Source of the DNA: Streptomyces platensis
Lineage (GTDB): Bacteria > Actinomycetota > Actinomycetes > Streptomycetales > Streptomycetaceae
Reading direction: 5' to 3'
Length of the DNA stretch: 64,000 nt
Assembly (NCBI RefSeq): GCF_008704855.1
Contig: NZ_CP023691.1
Span: forward strand, 2,356,001-2,420,000
Of the stretch, positions 39,046-48,024 are shown one piece after another. The number at the start of each line of letters is the position of its first letter. The first letter of the stretch is position 1. Made by a program: the position numbers and the translations under genes. Below the pieces are notes generated by a model, which saw only the letters and a list, made by a program, of their open reading frames with translations, ran no database searches and had not been told where the DNA came from.

Positions 39046-40010
39046 GCGGTGTCCTCGACGTTCTCGCGGATGCGCTCCGCGCCGCGCAGCCGGGCGGGGG
39101 CGGCCCGGCGGTTCTCGGCGATCTCCTCCTCCGTGGGGAGTTCGGCGCCGCGGGTCAGCAGCTTGAGCCGGGGCTGGTAGCGCTCGGGGACCACCGGCAG
39201 GCCGGGCGGCGCCGTATTGGCCGCGCCGGCCGCGAAGACCTGCTTGACCAGCCGGTCCTCCAGCGAGTGGTAGGCGAGCACAGCGATCCGGCCGCCCACC
39301 GCGAGCGCCTTCACGGCCGCCGGGATGGCGCGCTCCACGCTCGTCAGCTCCCCGTTGACCTCGATGCGCAGGGCCTGGAACGTGCGCTTGGCGGGGTTGC
39401 CGCCGGTGCGCTTGGCGGCCTGCGGCAGCGCGTCACGGATCAGTTCGACCAGCCGCGCGCTGTTGGTGAACGGTTCCTTGGCCCGCTCGCGGACGACGGC
39501 CTCGACGATTCGCTTGGCCTGCTTCTCCTCTCCGTAGGAGCGCAGGATCCGGACCAGCTCACCGGGCGCGTAGGTGTTGAGGACATCCGCGGCGCTGATG
39601 CCGGCCGTCTGGTCCATCCGCATGTCCAGCGGGGCGTCCTGCGCGTACGCGAAGCCGCGGTCGGCCTCGTCGAGCTGCATGGACGAGACGCCGAGGTCGA
39701 ACAGCACACCCTGGACCCGCGGGGTGCCGAGCCGGTCGAGGACCTCGGGGAGCTCGTCGTAGACGGCGTGTACCAGGGTGGCGCGGTCGCCATAGGGGGC
39801 GAGCCGCTCGCCCGCCAGCTTCAGGGCGGAGGGGTCACGGTCGAGGGCGATGAGCCGGGCCGCCGGGAAGGTGGACAGCAGTGCCTCGCTGTGCCCTCCG
39901 AGGCCGAGCGTGCAGTCGACGACGACCGCACCGGGCTCGGCGAGCGCGGGCGCGAGCAGGTCCAGACACCTCTGGAGCATGACGGGGACGTGGCGAGTGT
40001 TGTTGTTCAT
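39042..40010 (-). CDS. rsmH: RsmH (MraW) 16S rRNA m4C1402 methyltransferase (322 aa)
   Basis: SAM-dependent N4-methyltransferase acting on 16S rRNA C1402. Visible: [13 protein letters not shown], the SAM loop [14 protein letters not shown], and [23 protein letters not shown] 40010 ([11 protein letters not shown]) is the natural start; it overlaps the stop of a 27-codon micro-ORF (ATGA), suggesting coupled translation. It is the first enzyme gene of the division/cell-wall cluster. Confidence 0.94.
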   Translation of the reverse strand: MNNNTRHVPVMLQRCLDLLAPALAEPGAVVVDCTLGLGGHSEALLSTFPAARLIALDRDPSALKLAGERLAPYGDRATLVHAVYDELPEVLDRLGTPRVQGVLFDLGVSSMQLDEADRGFAYAQDAPLDMRMDQTAGISAADVLNTYAPGELVRILRSYGEEKQAKRIVEAVVRERAKEPFTNSARLVELIRDALPQAAKRTGGNPAKRTFQALRIEVNGELTSVERAIPAAVKALAVGGRIAVLAYHSLEDRLVKQVFAAGAANTAPPGLPVVPERYQPRLKLLTRGAELPTEEEIAENRRAAPARLRGAERIRENVEDTA

Positions 40011-40090
40011 GCGGCGGCCCCGCCGCGCTCGGCCCGCCTGCCTCGGCAGAGCGCGCACCTCTTCCTGACTCGCTCGCTACGCTCGCTCAT
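40007..40090 (-). CDS. 27-aa micro-ORF overlapping rsmH start (family A)
   Basis: ATG 40090 opens MSERSERV...RAERGGAAA, whose TGA stop overlaps the rsmH ATG (GCATGA). It has the same length (27 codons) and the same MSER-ER start and AER end as the micro-ORF before thiS at 62372. Its DNA starts with the near-palindrome GAGCGTAGCGAGCG. Function is probably translational coupling or a mobile-repeat remnant. Expression is not demonstrable from sequence. Confidence 0.5.
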   Translation of the reverse strand: MSERSERVRKRCALCRGRRAERGGAAA

Positions 40091-40516
40091 GTGCCTTCCG
40101 ATGGGCTGGGCGGCAGGTGGGGCCCCGGCCGCTGGCTGGGGGATGCCGCACGTACCGCTTGGTCCCCGCCCGCTCTGAAGGGGAAGTGGCCCTCCGGCGA
40201 CGGGGAAGTGACGTCGGAAGACCATGGGAGCGGGAGGAGGCCGAGCCGTACGTACGGCGCGCGCACGCGAGGAATCCGGTATCCAAGGAGAGCGTCACGC
40301 CTCCCACTTCGCGCCACTTTAGTCCACCGGCTGCCCCGGTCAATCAACCGGTTGCGCGCGTCCCGCGACGGCTTTCCCGCCGCCCGTGCCGCGGGCTTCT
40401 CACCCGGACGGCGGCGGGACGGACGGACCTGTGGGTTACCTCACAAGGAGTGATGATGACCCCTATGCCCGACCTCTCATGCGGCTGAAACGACCGGCGC
40501 CGATTACGGTGAAACC
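40091..40516. promoter_or_regulatory. Divergent control region of the division cluster and the carbonic anhydrase gene
   Basis: A 426-nt gap. On the minus strand TTGACC (complement of 40338-40343) and TAAAGT (complement of 40316-40321) are separated by 16 nt, a good housekeeping-type promoter giving a leader of about 220 nt ahead of the micro-ORF and rsmH. A CCGTACGTACGG palindrome (about 40246-40257) lies in that leader. On the plus strand there is a tiny Cys-ending ORF at 40453 and a TACGGT box before the anhydrase. Confidence 0.6.
40453..40488 (+). CDS. Possible 11-aa leader peptide (MMTPMPDLSCG)
   Basis: ATG 40453 (or 40456) is preceded by AAGGAG (40445-40450), although only 2-5 nt away, and ends with Cys-Gly-stop 28 nt before the carbonic anhydrase start. 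It is too short to judge by coding statistics. If real it could be a leader peptide, but the anhydrase itself looks leaderless, which argues against a shared mRNA. Confidence 0.25.
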   Translation: MMTPMPDLSCG

Positions 40517-41074
40517 ATGTCCATACCTGCGTCGCAGCCGCTGCCCCCCTCCGCCGACGGTGCCGTTCGTACCGGTGAGACGGTCACCGACAGTCTCGTC
40601 GAGGCGAACAAGCGCTATGCCGCCGCCTTCACCGACCCCGGGATGGATGCCCGGCCCGTCCGCAAGGTCGCCATCGTGGCCTGTATGGACGCCCGGCTGG
40701 ATCTGCATGCCGCGCTCGGTCTCGAACTCGGCGACTGCCACACCATCCGCAACGCCGGCGGGGTGGTCACCGACGACATCATCCGGTCCCTGACGATCAG
40801 CCAGCGCGCGCTGGGCACCCGGTCCGTCGTCCTCATCCACCACACCGGGTGCGGTCTGCTCAGCCTGACCGAGGACTTCCGCCACGACCTGGCCGCCGAG
40901 GTCGGACAGCGCCCCACCTGGGCGGTCGAGGCGTTCAAGGACCTCGACGAGGACGTACGGCAGTCCATGCAGCGGGTGCGCACCTCCCCCTTCCTCCCGC
41001 ACACCGACGACGTCCGCGGCTTCGTCTTCGACGTCACGACCGGCCTGCTGCGGGAGATCGACCCCCAGCACTGA
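40517..41074 (+). CDS. Beta-class carbonic anhydrase (185 aa)
   Basis: Interconverts CO2 and bicarbonate. The zinc ligands Cys56 (VACMDARLD, with the catalytic Asp58-Arg60 pair), His109 and Cys112 (LIHHTGCG) are all present; the short length fits the plant-type small beta class. Cytoplasmic, no signal peptide. ATG 40517 has no ribosome-binding site but TACGGT (40505-40510) lies 6 nt upstream, suggesting a leaderless transcript. It is followed by a 17-bp hairpin. Confidence 0.9.
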   Translation: MSIPASQPLPPSADGAVRTGETVTDSLVEANKRYAAAFTDPGMDARPVRKVAIVACMDARLDLHAALGLELGDCHTIRNAGGVVTDDIIRSLTISQRALGTRSVVLIHHTGCGLLSLTEDFRHDLAAEVGQRPTWAVEAFKDLDEDVRQSMQRVRTSPFLPHTDDVRGFVFDVTTGLLREIDPQH

Positions 41075-41080
41075 CCCCGG

Positions 41081-41138
41081 CCCGGCCTTCCCGGCGACGG
41101 AACCTGCCCGGAAAGCCGGGTTCGCCGGGAAGGCCGGG
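41081..41138 (+). terminator. Long hairpin terminator after carbonic anhydrase gene
   Basis: A perfect 17-bp stem (41081-41097 with 41122-41138) encloses a small inner hairpin (CCCGG / CCGGG), beginning 6 nt after the stop codon. Confidence 0.85.
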
Positions 41139-41153
41139 AGATAACCTTGTGAG

Positions 41154-41162
41154 TTATCCACA
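41154..41162 (+). other. Single DnaA-box-like sequence TTATCCACA
   Basis: A perfect match to the classical DnaA 9-mer between the carbonic anhydrase terminator and the MoxR operon. A single box could occur by chance or mark DnaA titration or regulation. Confidence 0.4.
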
Positions 41163-41304
41163 GGTCATGACGCAAAGCCGCGCGGGCAGCAAGAATGCGT
41201 AGGTGCCGTCGTCCTGGCCCCCGGCCGGGGGCGATGCGCACGTTCGGGGTGGGCCGGGTCCGTAAAGGGGGCATCGGCCCTTGGTACGGGCCGAGGAGGG
41301 CCGA

Positions 41305-42324
41305 GTGACGACGTATGACGAACGAGCGAGCCTCAGCGATCTGACCACCACCGCGGAGCGGGTTCACCGGTCGGTGGAGCAAGTGATCGAGGGCAAGCCG
41401 GAGGTCGTACGGCTCGCGCTGACCGTGCTGCTGGCCGAGGGACATCTGCTCATCGAGGATGTGCCCGGCGTCGGCAAGACCATGCTCGCCAAGGCACTGG
41501 CCCGCTCCATCGACTGCTCGGTGCGGCGCATCCAGTTCACGCCCGACCTGCTGCCCTCGGACATCACCGGCGTCAGCATCTTCGACCAGCAGCAGCGGGA
41601 CTTCGAGTTCAAGCCCGGCGCGATCTTCTCCCAGATCGTGATCGGCGACGAGATCAACCGCGCCTCGCCCAAGACCCAGTCGGCGCTGCTGGAGTCCATG
41701 GAGGAGCGCCAGGTCACGATGGACGGGCAGACCTACCAGCTGCCCGACCCCTTCATGGTGGTCGCCACCCAGAACCCGGTGGAGATGGAGGGCACGTACC
41801 CGCTCCCCGAGGCACAGCGGGACCGCTTCATGGCCCGGGTGTCGATCGGATACCCGAGCCCGGCGGCCGAGTTGCAGATGCTGGATGTGCACGGCGGCGC
41901 CTCCCCCCTCGACGACCTCCAGCCGGTCGCGCACGCCCACGAGATCGTGAAGCTGATCGACGCGGTGCGCACGGTCCATGTCGCCGATACGGTCCGCAGA
42001 TACACCGTCGATCTGGTGGGAGCCACCCGCAGCCACGCCGAGCTGCGGCTCGGCGCCTCACCGCGGGCGACCCTGCATCTGCTGCGCGCCGCCAAGGCGT
42101 CGGCCGCGCTCCAGGGGCGGGAGTACACCCTCCCCGACGATGTCCAGTCGCTGGCGGTACCGGTGCTCGCGCACCGGCTGCTGCCCACCGCCCAGGCCCA
42201 GTTGAACCGCCGTACGGCCGAGCAGATCGTGCTGGAGCTCCTCCAGCGCGTCCCGGTCCCCGAGCCGTCCGCCCAGCCGTGGCGGACACCAGGCCAGCGG
42301 CCGCCCGGCGTACGGGGGTTGTGA
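41305..42324 (+). CDS. MoxR-family AAA+ ATPase (339 aa)
   Basis: AAA+ chaperone-like ATPase with Walker A EDVPGVGKTML, Walker B VIGDEINRASPKTQSALLE and sensor motif VVATQNPVEMEGTYPLPEAQRDRF. MoxR proteins, together with DUF58 partners, are thought to mature or insert metal ions into enzyme complexes. GTG 41305 is preceded by GAGGAGGG; the frame from 41281 would include this ribosome-binding site. Its stop overlaps the next start (TGATG), so it is translationally coupled to the DUF58 gene. Confidence 0.9.
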   Translation: MTTYDERASLSDLTTTAERVHRSVEQVIEGKPEVVRLALTVLLAEGHLLIEDVPGVGKTMLAKALARSIDCSVRRIQFTPDLLPSDITGVSIFDQQQRDFEFKPGAIFSQIVIGDEINRASPKTQSALLESMEERQVTMDGQTYQLPDPFMVVATQNPVEMEGTYPLPEAQRDRFMARVSIGYPSPAAELQMLDVHGGASPLDDLQPVAHAHEIVKLIDAVRTVHVADTVRRYTVDLVGATRSHAELRLGASPRATLHLLRAAKASAALQGREYTLPDDVQSLAVPVLAHRLLPTAQAQLNRRTAEQIVLELLQRVPVPEPSAQPWRTPGQRPPGVRGL

Positions 42325-43676
42325 TGTCCGACGGGGGGAGCGAGGGCGCTCCGGAACGGGACGGGCTGCGGGCGGCCCTCGCGGGGCTGACGACCCGCGG
42401 CCGGTCGTTCCTGGCGGCCGGGGTGGCCGCCGCGGTGTGCTCCTACCTCCTCGGGCAGGCGGATCTGCTGCGGGTCGGGCTGCTGCTCGCCGCCCTCCCG
42501 CTGGTGTGTGTCCTGGTGCTGCACCGCACCCGCTACCGCGTCGCGGGCAGCCGGACGCTCGCCCCCGCGCGGGTGCCCGCCGCCACCGAATCCCGCGTGC
42601 GGCTGCGGATGGAGAACGTGTCCCGGCTGCCGACCGGCGTGCTGATGCTCCAGGACCGGGTGCCGTATGTCCTCGGCCCCCGGCCGCGCTTCATCCTGGA
42701 CCGGGTCGAGGCCGGCGGCCGCCGCGAGGTCTCCTACCGGGTCCGCTCCGATCTGCGCGGACGCTATCCGCTGGGGCCGCTTCAGCTGCGGCTCTCGGAC
42801 CCGTTCGGAATGTGCGAGCTGACCCGCTCGTTCAGCGCCTCCGACACCCTGACGGTCGTGCCGCGGGTCGAACCGCTGCCGGCCGTGCGGCAGGTGGGCG
42901 AGGCCGCCGGGTACGGCGAGGGGCGGCAGCACTCGCCGGCGCTGGCCGGGGAGGACGACGTCATCCCGCGCGGCTACCGCCACGGCGACGATCTGCGCCG
43001 CGTCCACTGGCGCTCCACCGCGCGCTACGGGGAGCTGATGGTCCGCAGGGAGGAGCAGCCGCAGAAGGCGCGCTGCACGGTCCTGCTCGACACCCGCGAG
43101 GACGCCCACCCGGGCTCGGGCCCCGACTCGGCCTTCGAGTGGGCGGTGGCGGGCGCCGCCTCCACCGCGGTGCATCTGCTGGAACGCGGCTTCTCGGTGC
43201 GGCTGCTGACCGACACCGGCAGCTCGGTGCCAGGGCCCGACGGCGCCGGCAGCTTCGCGGGCGGCACCGGCTCCGCCGACGCCGCGGGCCTGCTGCTGGA
43301 CACTCTCGCCGTCGTGGAGCGCTCCGAGGAGCACGGCCTGTCGGCGGCGTACGACGTCCTGCGCGGCGGCAACGAAGGACTGCTGGTCGCCTTCTTCGGC
43401 GATCTGGACGAGGAGCAGGCGGTGGTCGCCGGGCGGATGCGGCAGCGCAGCGGCGCGGCCGTCGCCTTCGTCCTGGACGGCGACGCCTGGACGCGGGGCC
43501 CCGGCGGCATCAGATTCTCCGACGGCCAGGTCCCGGTGGCCGAACGCCTTCAGCTGCTGCGGAAGGCCGGCTGGACGGCGCTGCCGGTGACGCCCGGGGA
43601 CACCCTCCCCACCCTGTGGCGCGCGGCCGCGGAGCGTACGGGCACCCCGGAGACGGTGGCGGGAGGCCGGTCATGA
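42324..43676 (+). CDS. DUF58 domain protein, MoxR partner (450 aa)
   Basis: Two N-terminal membrane helices (about residues 29-46 and 52-70) are followed by a beta-rich segment and the DUF58 motif DLRRVHWRSTARYGELMVRREEQ, a von-Willebrand-like fold. It starts at ATG 42324 inside the MoxR stop (TGATG). The MoxR-DUF58-transglutaminase trio is a widespread conserved operon of uncertain biochemical function. Its TGA overlaps the ATG of a 58-codon ORF (ATGA). Confidence 0.9.
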   Translation: MSDGGSEGAPERDGLRAALAGLTTRGRSFLAAGVAAAVCSYLLGQADLLRVGLLLAALPLVCVLVLHRTRYRVAGSRTLAPARVPAATESRVRLRMENVSRLPTGVLMLQDRVPYVLGPRPRFILDRVEAGGRREVSYRVRSDLRGRYPLGPLQLRLSDPFGMCELTRSFSASDTLTVVPRVEPLPAVRQVGEAAGYGEGRQHSPALAGEDDVIPRGYRHGDDLRRVHWRSTARYGELMVRREEQPQKARCTVLLDTREDAHPGSGPDSAFEWAVAGAASTAVHLLERGFSVRLLTDTGSSVPGPDGAGSFAGGTGSADAAGLLLDTLAVVERSEEHGLSAAYDVLRGGNEGLLVAFFGDLDEEQAVVAGRMRQRSGAAVAFVLDGDAWTRGPGGIRFSDGQVPVAERLQLLRKAGWTALPVTPGDTLPTLWRAAAERTGTPETVAGGRS

Positions 43677-43849
43677 GCGGGAGCGGGCGCGATGGACGGC
43701 TTACGGGCCAGGGGCCGGTGAGGGACGAGGTGCTGCCCGCGGACGGACAACCGGGCGCGCGGCGTTCCCGCGGCCGGATCAGCGGTCGGATCAACGGCCG
43801 GCGCGGGCCTTGCCCCGGCGGCCCCGAGCGAAGCGAGGCACGGGCATGA
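43673..43849 (+). CDS. 58-aa bridging ORF between DUF58 and transglutaminase genes (family A-like)
   Basis: Both ends are ATGA overlaps: its ATG overlaps the DUF58 stop and its TGA overlaps the transglutaminase ATG at 43846. The product is Gly/Arg-rich (MSGSGRDGRLTGQG ... PERSEARA), with no known domain. The last codons (GAGCGAAGCGAGGCA) match the end of the micro-ORF before thiS (ERSEAGA). It may be a coupling element that keeps ribosomes moving across the gap rather than a functional protein. Confidence 0.5.
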   Translation: MSGSGRDGRLTGQGPVRDEVLPADGQPGARRSRGRISGRINGRRGPCPGGPERSEARA

Positions 43850-46275
43850 GCGGCCGGGCGCGGCTGGCGCTGTGTGCGGCGGTGGCGACGCTGTGTGCCG
43901 CCGGCGCACTGCTGCCGCTGGTGGAACCGATCAGCTGGCTGATCCAGGCGGCGGTCCTGCTGGCCCTCCTGACGGGCGTGGGCGCGGCCGCGCGCCGGGT
44001 CCCCCTGGCCGGGCCGCTGGTCATCGGCGTCCAGCTGCTGGCCGGCGTGCTGCTGATGACCCTGCTCTTCACCCCGAGCGAGGCGATCCTCGGCCTGCTG
44101 CCGGGCCCGGACGCCCTCGCGGAATTCGGCCGGCTGCTGCAGACCGGCGTGCGGGACGTCGGCCGGTACGCCATCCCCGCCCCCGTCACCCCCGGCATCC
44201 GGCTGCTGCTGATCGCCGGAGTGCTGGTGATCGGCCTGATAGTCGATGCGCTGGCGGTCACGTACCGCAGCGCCGCGCCCGCCGGTCTGCCGCTGCTCGC
44301 GCTCTACTCGGTGGCGGCCGGGCTGTCCCAGGGCGGCGCGGGCTGGCTGCGGTTCCTGATCGCGGCGGCCGGCTATCTGCTGCTCCTCCTGGCCGAGGGC
44401 CGGGACCGGCTCTCCCAGTGGGGCCGGGTCTTCGGCGGGGGCGCCGACGCGAGCCGGCCGGACCGCGGCCAGGCGTTCGCCGCCCTCGGCGGTCCGGTCC
44501 TGGCCCCGGTCCGTACGGGCCGCAGGATCGGCGCCCTGGTCCTCGGGATCGCCCTGGTGGTGCCCGCCTTACTGCCCTCCCTTGGCGGCGGGCTGTTCGG
44601 CACCGGCGGCAGCGGTGCGGGCCCCGGCGGCGGAGGCGGCACGATCTCCGCGGTGAACCCCCTGGTGTCCCTCCAGGACAGCCTCAACCAGCCCGAGGAC
44701 AAGGAAGTCCTCAACTACCGCACGACCGCCGCCGACACCCGCGGCCTGTATCTGCGGATCGTCGCCCTCGACCAGTTCGACGGCACGACCTGGAAGCCGT
44801 CCGAGCGCACGGTCACGGACGTCCCGGAGCGGCTGCCGCAACCGACCGGCCTCAGCACCGCGGTCGACCTCGACCGGGTCAACACCTCGATCTCGACCGC
44901 CGAGTGGTACGCCCAGAACTGGCTGCCGCTCCCCTACCCGGCCTCCAAGGTGGACATCTCCGGGCGCTGGCGCTTCGAGCCGCAGGGCCGCACCCTCGTC
45001 GGGGACCGCGGACAGAACACCCACGGCCTCCAGTACCAGGTCGAGAGCCTCCAGGTGCGGCCCACGTCCCGGCAGCTGGCCGCCGCCCCGGCGCCCCCCG
45101 CCGACCTGCTGCGCGAGTACACCAAGGTGCCCCGCTCGCTGCCCCCGGTCGTCCGCAGCACCGCACGTCAGGTCACGCGCGGCGCCCCGACCGCCTACGC
45201 CAGGGCCGTCAAGCTCCAGGACTGGTTCGCCCTCAACGGCGGCTTCAGCTACAACACGCAGGTCCGGGCCGGCAGCGGTTCCGAGGCCATCGCGCGCTTC
45301 CTGCGGCAGAAGGAGGGCTTCTGCGTCCACTTCTCGTTCTCGATGGCGGCGATGGCCCGGACGCTGGGGATCCCGGCCCGGGTAGCGGTCGGTTTCACCC
45401 CCGGCACCAAGCAGCCCGACGGCACGACCTCGGTCGGCCTCAAGGACGCACACGCCTGGCCGGAGCTGTACTTCCAGGGCATCGGCTGGACCCGTTTCGA
45501 ACCGACCCCGAGCCGCGGCAGTGTCCCGGACTACGCGTACCCCGACACCCCGGACACCCCCGACCCCGGCAGCCCGGACCCCGCGCCCTCCCGGTCCGCG
45601 GCCCCCTCGGCGGGCCCGTCGGCGGACCCGTCCTGTGGCCCCGGTGAGCGGCGGTCCGGCTCCGGTTCGGCCTGCGTCCCGCTGCCCGCGGAGGCCGGTA
45701 CCCGCCCGCCGGACGGCGGCTCGTCCCCCTGGCCGGCCGTCGTCGCGGCACTGGCCGCGCTGCTGGTCCTGCTGCTGCCGGCGGGCCCGCTGCTGTGGCG
45801 CCTGCGCATACGCTCCGGACGGCTGGCGGGCCCGCACGACGACCCGACGGCGGCCACCCTCGCCGCCTGGCGGGAGCTGCTGGACACCGCCTGGGACTTC
45901 GGCATCCTGCCGGACGAGTCACTGACCCCGCGCAAGGCCGCCGAGCGCATCATCCACATCGGAGAGCTGCCACCGGAGCCCGCCGGGGCCGCCCGGAGAG
46001 TCGCGGCGGCGGTCGAGCAGGTGCTGTACGCCCCCCATCCGCAGCCGGTGTCCGGACTCGCCCCGGACGTACAGCAGGTGCGGGCCGGGCTGCGGACGGG
46101 TGCGAGCCGTGGTCTGCGGCTGCGGGCCCAGCTCGCCCCGCGCTCCGCGGTCCGGCTCCGCTGGGCCTGGTCGGCCCGCTGGTCGGCACTGCTGCTCCGC
46201 TGCCGTACCAGCCGCCCGGTGGCCACGGCACGGCGCGCGCTGGCCGCCCTCCGGCCGGGCCCGCGGCGGGCCTGA
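43846..46275 (+). CDS. Transglutaminase-like membrane protein (DUF3488/TGc/DUF4129, 809 aa)
   Basis: Six N-terminal membrane helices (about residues 5-240) precede an extracytoplasmic transglutaminase core with Cys in KEGFCVHFSFSMAA, His in LKDAHAWPELYF and the acidic partner in GWTRFEPTP. A Pro/Ser-rich linker, one more membrane helix (about 630-655, VAALAALLVLLLPAG) and a DUF4129-like cytoplasmic tail follow. Third gene of the MoxR operon. ATG 43846 is chosen; the Arg-rich reading from 43810 lies in the bridging ORF region. Substrate unknown. Confidence 0.9.
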   Translation: MSGRARLALCAAVATLCAAGALLPLVEPISWLIQAAVLLALLTGVGAAARRVPLAGPLVIGVQLLAGVLLMTLLFTPSEAILGLLPGPDALAEFGRLLQTGVRDVGRYAIPAPVTPGIRLLLIAGVLVIGLIVDALAVTYRSAAPAGLPLLALYSVAAGLSQGGAGWLRFLIAAAGYLLLLLAEGRDRLSQWGRVFGGGADASRPDRGQAFAALGGPVLAPVRTGRRIGALVLGIALVVPALLPSLGGGLFGTGGSGAGPGGGGGTISAVNPLVSLQDSLNQPEDKEVLNYRTTAADTRGLYLRIVALDQFDGTTWKPSERTVTDVPERLPQPTGLSTAVDLDRVNTSISTAEWYAQNWLPLPYPASKVDISGRWRFEPQGRTLVGDRGQNTHGLQYQVESLQVRPTSRQLAAAPAPPADLLREYTKVPRSLPPVVRSTARQVTRGAPTAYARAVKLQDWFALNGGFSYNTQVRAGSGSEAIARFLRQKEGFCVHFSFSMAAMARTLGIPARVAVGFTPGTKQPDGTTSVGLKDAHAWPELYFQGIGWTRFEPTPSRGSVPDYAYPDTPDTPDPGSPDPAPSRSAAPSAGPSADPSCGPGERRSGSGSACVPLPAEAGTRPPDGGSSPWPAVVAALAALLVLLLPAGPLLWRLRIRSGRLAGPHDDPTAATLAAWRELLDTAWDFGILPDESLTPRKAAERIIHIGELPPEPAGAARRVAAAVEQVLYAPHPQPVSGLAPDVQQVRAGLRTGASRGLRLRAQLAPRSAVRLRWAWSARWSALLLRCRTSRPVATARRALAALRPGPRRA

Positions 46276-46287
46276 CCACACGGCAAA

Positions 46288-46334
46288 AAATGTGCTGGGG
46301 CCGCCCGACAGGATCGGGCGGCCCCAGCACATTT
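46288..46334 (+). terminator. Strong 21-bp hairpin terminator after MoxR operon
   Basis: A perfect 21-bp inverted repeat (46288-46308 with 46314-46334), loop CAGGA, with A- and T-tracts at its ends, starting 12 nt after the transglutaminase stop. The gap on to 46599 is unusually purine-rich on the plus strand, with a second hairpin (CGGATTC 46558-46564 / GAATCCG 46578-46584) that may end the DUF3040 transcript. Confidence 0.9.
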
Positions 46335-46599
46335 CCGCTTCCGGCGCCACCGGAGAACGTGTTGCGTGCCGAAGGGCGGAAAGGAACGGAGAACTAACGG
46401 GCCCGCGGAGGGCGAACTGCGGGCCGGAGACGGCAAACTGCAACGGCGAAAACGCGGCGGGAAAGAGTGACGGAAAGCGCCGTGAGACGCAACAGGAAGA
46501 ATGACGGAAAGAAACATCTCCCGGGGCACGAGGAGTCGCTCAGGGAGACGCTCCCGACGGATTCGGGGAAATCCCGCGAATCCGCCGCTCCGTCGTGGC

Positions 46600-47010
46600 T
46601 CAGTGGCCCTGTTGTTCGTCCCTGCGTCGCTGCCAGCGGTCCTCGATACGGTTCATCATCGAGCGCCGCTGCCTGGCCTGACTGCGCGCCGGGGCACCCG
46701 CGGCGCCTCCGGAACCCGCAGACTGCTGCTCACCCGGCTTGGGAGCTTTGCGCCAGCCGGTAACCGCCAGCACGGCGCAGCCGAGCATGACGAGGAAGCC
46801 CACCACACTGATCCAGATCTGCTGCGCGACCATTCCGGCCATGAGCAGGGCGATACCCACCAGGAAGCCCGCGACCGCTTGGTAAACCCGTCGCCGGGTG
46901 TACGTACGCAGCCCGCTTCCCTCAAGCGCTGTCGCGAACTTGGGATCTTCGGCGTACAGCGCTCGCTCCATTTGCTCGAGCATGCGCTGCTCGTGCTCCG
47001 AGAGCGGCAC
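46600..47010 (-). CDS. DUF3040 membrane protein (136 aa)
   Basis: The N-terminal MPLSEHEQRMLEQMERALYAEDPKFA is the DUF3040 signature, followed by two membrane helices (about residues 45-65 and 67-86) and a basic Ala/Gly-rich tail (residues 95-136). GTG 47010 is preceded by AGGAGG with a 5-nt spacer. The family is actinobacterial and located near the dcw cluster in several genera, so a cell-envelope role is often proposed; nothing in the sequence proves it. Confidence 0.88.
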   Translation of the reverse strand: MPLSEHEQRMLEQMERALYAEDPKFATALEGSGLRTYTRRRVYQAVAGFLVGIALLMAGMVAQQIWISVVGFLVMLGCAVLAVTGWRKAPKPGEQQSAGSGGAAGAPARSQARQRRSMMNRIEDRWQRRRDEQQGH

Positions 47011-47268
47011 GGAGTCCTCCTACTCGTCGGTCGCGGGGGGCGACCGGGTGCGACCCTTTCAGGATAGGCAGGGAATCGCCCCCGTGAAACCCGCCCCTCG
47101 ACGCCAGTTCACTGTCCGGGCCGCCACGGCGACCGGTGGTGATGCTGCCTGCATTCCCCACCCGCCTGTCCGTCATGCCGGAACGTCGTACCCCGATCAT
47201 ACGGGGCGAAGGGGCTGATCGGGTGGTCTGTGGCCGACTGCACGCGGTAGTCGCGTGAGCCGCCTGGG

Positions 47269-48024
47269 TCAGTCGCGTTCCGCGAGGACGTGCAGCTGGG
47301 TGGCCACGGAGTGGAAGGCGGGCTGTTCGGCGGCGGCCGCCTCGAGCTTCAGCAGCGCTTCCATGGCGCCCGGCTCGGTGTCCACCAGCACGCCGGGGAC
47401 CAGGTCGGCGAAGACCCGTACGCCGTGGACCGCGCCGACCTCCAGGCCGGTGGCGGACACCAGCTCGGTGAGCTGATCGGCGGTGAAGCGGCGCGGGACC
47501 GGGTCGCCCTCGCCCCAGCGTCCGGCCGGGTCGGTGAGGGCCTGGCGGGCCTCGGTGAAGTGGCCCGCGAGGGCGCGCGCGAGGACGGCACCGCCCAGAC
47601 CGGCGGCGAGCAGGCTGAGGGTGCCGGCCGGGCGCAGGGCGTCGACGGCGTTGCGGAGACCCTCGGCCGGGTCGTCGACGTACTCCAGCACGCCATGGCA
47701 GAGCACGGCGTCGTAGCCGCCGCGCTCGACGACGTCGAACAGGCCGTGGGCGTCGCCCTGGACCGCGCGTACCCGGTCGGCGACGCCCGCCTCGGCGACG
47801 CGGCGCTCCAGGGCGAAGAGGGCGTTGGGGCTGGGGTCGACGACCGTGACGCGGTGGCCGAGGCGGGCGACCGGCACGGCGAAGTTGCCGGTGCCGCCGC
47901 CGGTGTCGAGGACGTCCAGCGCGTCGCGGCCGGTGGCCTTGACCCGGCGCTCCAGGGCGTCCTTGAGGACCTCCCAGACCACGGCGGTACGAAGGGATGC
48001 GCGCGGGCGCAGCGGGTCAGACAC
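47269..48024 (-). CDS. SAM-dependent methyltransferase (251 aa)
   Basis: Class I methyltransferase with motif I VLDTGGGTGNFAVPVA (about residues 37-52), an acidic end to strand 2 (VTVVDPSP) and motif around VLCHGVLEYVDDP. It resembles SmtA/UbiE-type enzymes; substrate unknown. GTG 48024 has AGGAG about 10 nt upstream. Same strand as the DUF3040 gene but 258 nt away. Confidence 0.87.
   Translation of the reverse strand: MSDPLRPRASLRTAVVWEVLKDALERRVKATGRDALDVLDTGGGTGNFAVPVARLGHRVTVVDPSPNALFALERRVAEAGVADRVRAVQGDAHGLFDVVERGGYDAVLCHGVLEYVDDPAEGLRNAVDALRPAGTLSLLAAGLGGAVLARALAGHFTEARQALTDPAGRWGEGDPVPRRFTADQLTELVSATGLEVGAVHGVRVFADLVPGVLVDTEPGAMEALLKLEAAAAEQPAFHSVATQLHVLAERD

Noticed and set aside
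46467..46763. 98-codon plus-strand frame after the MoxR operon terminator
   Set aside because: Overlaps the DUF3040 gene antisense, no ribosome-binding site; the purine-rich gap explains the unusual composition.
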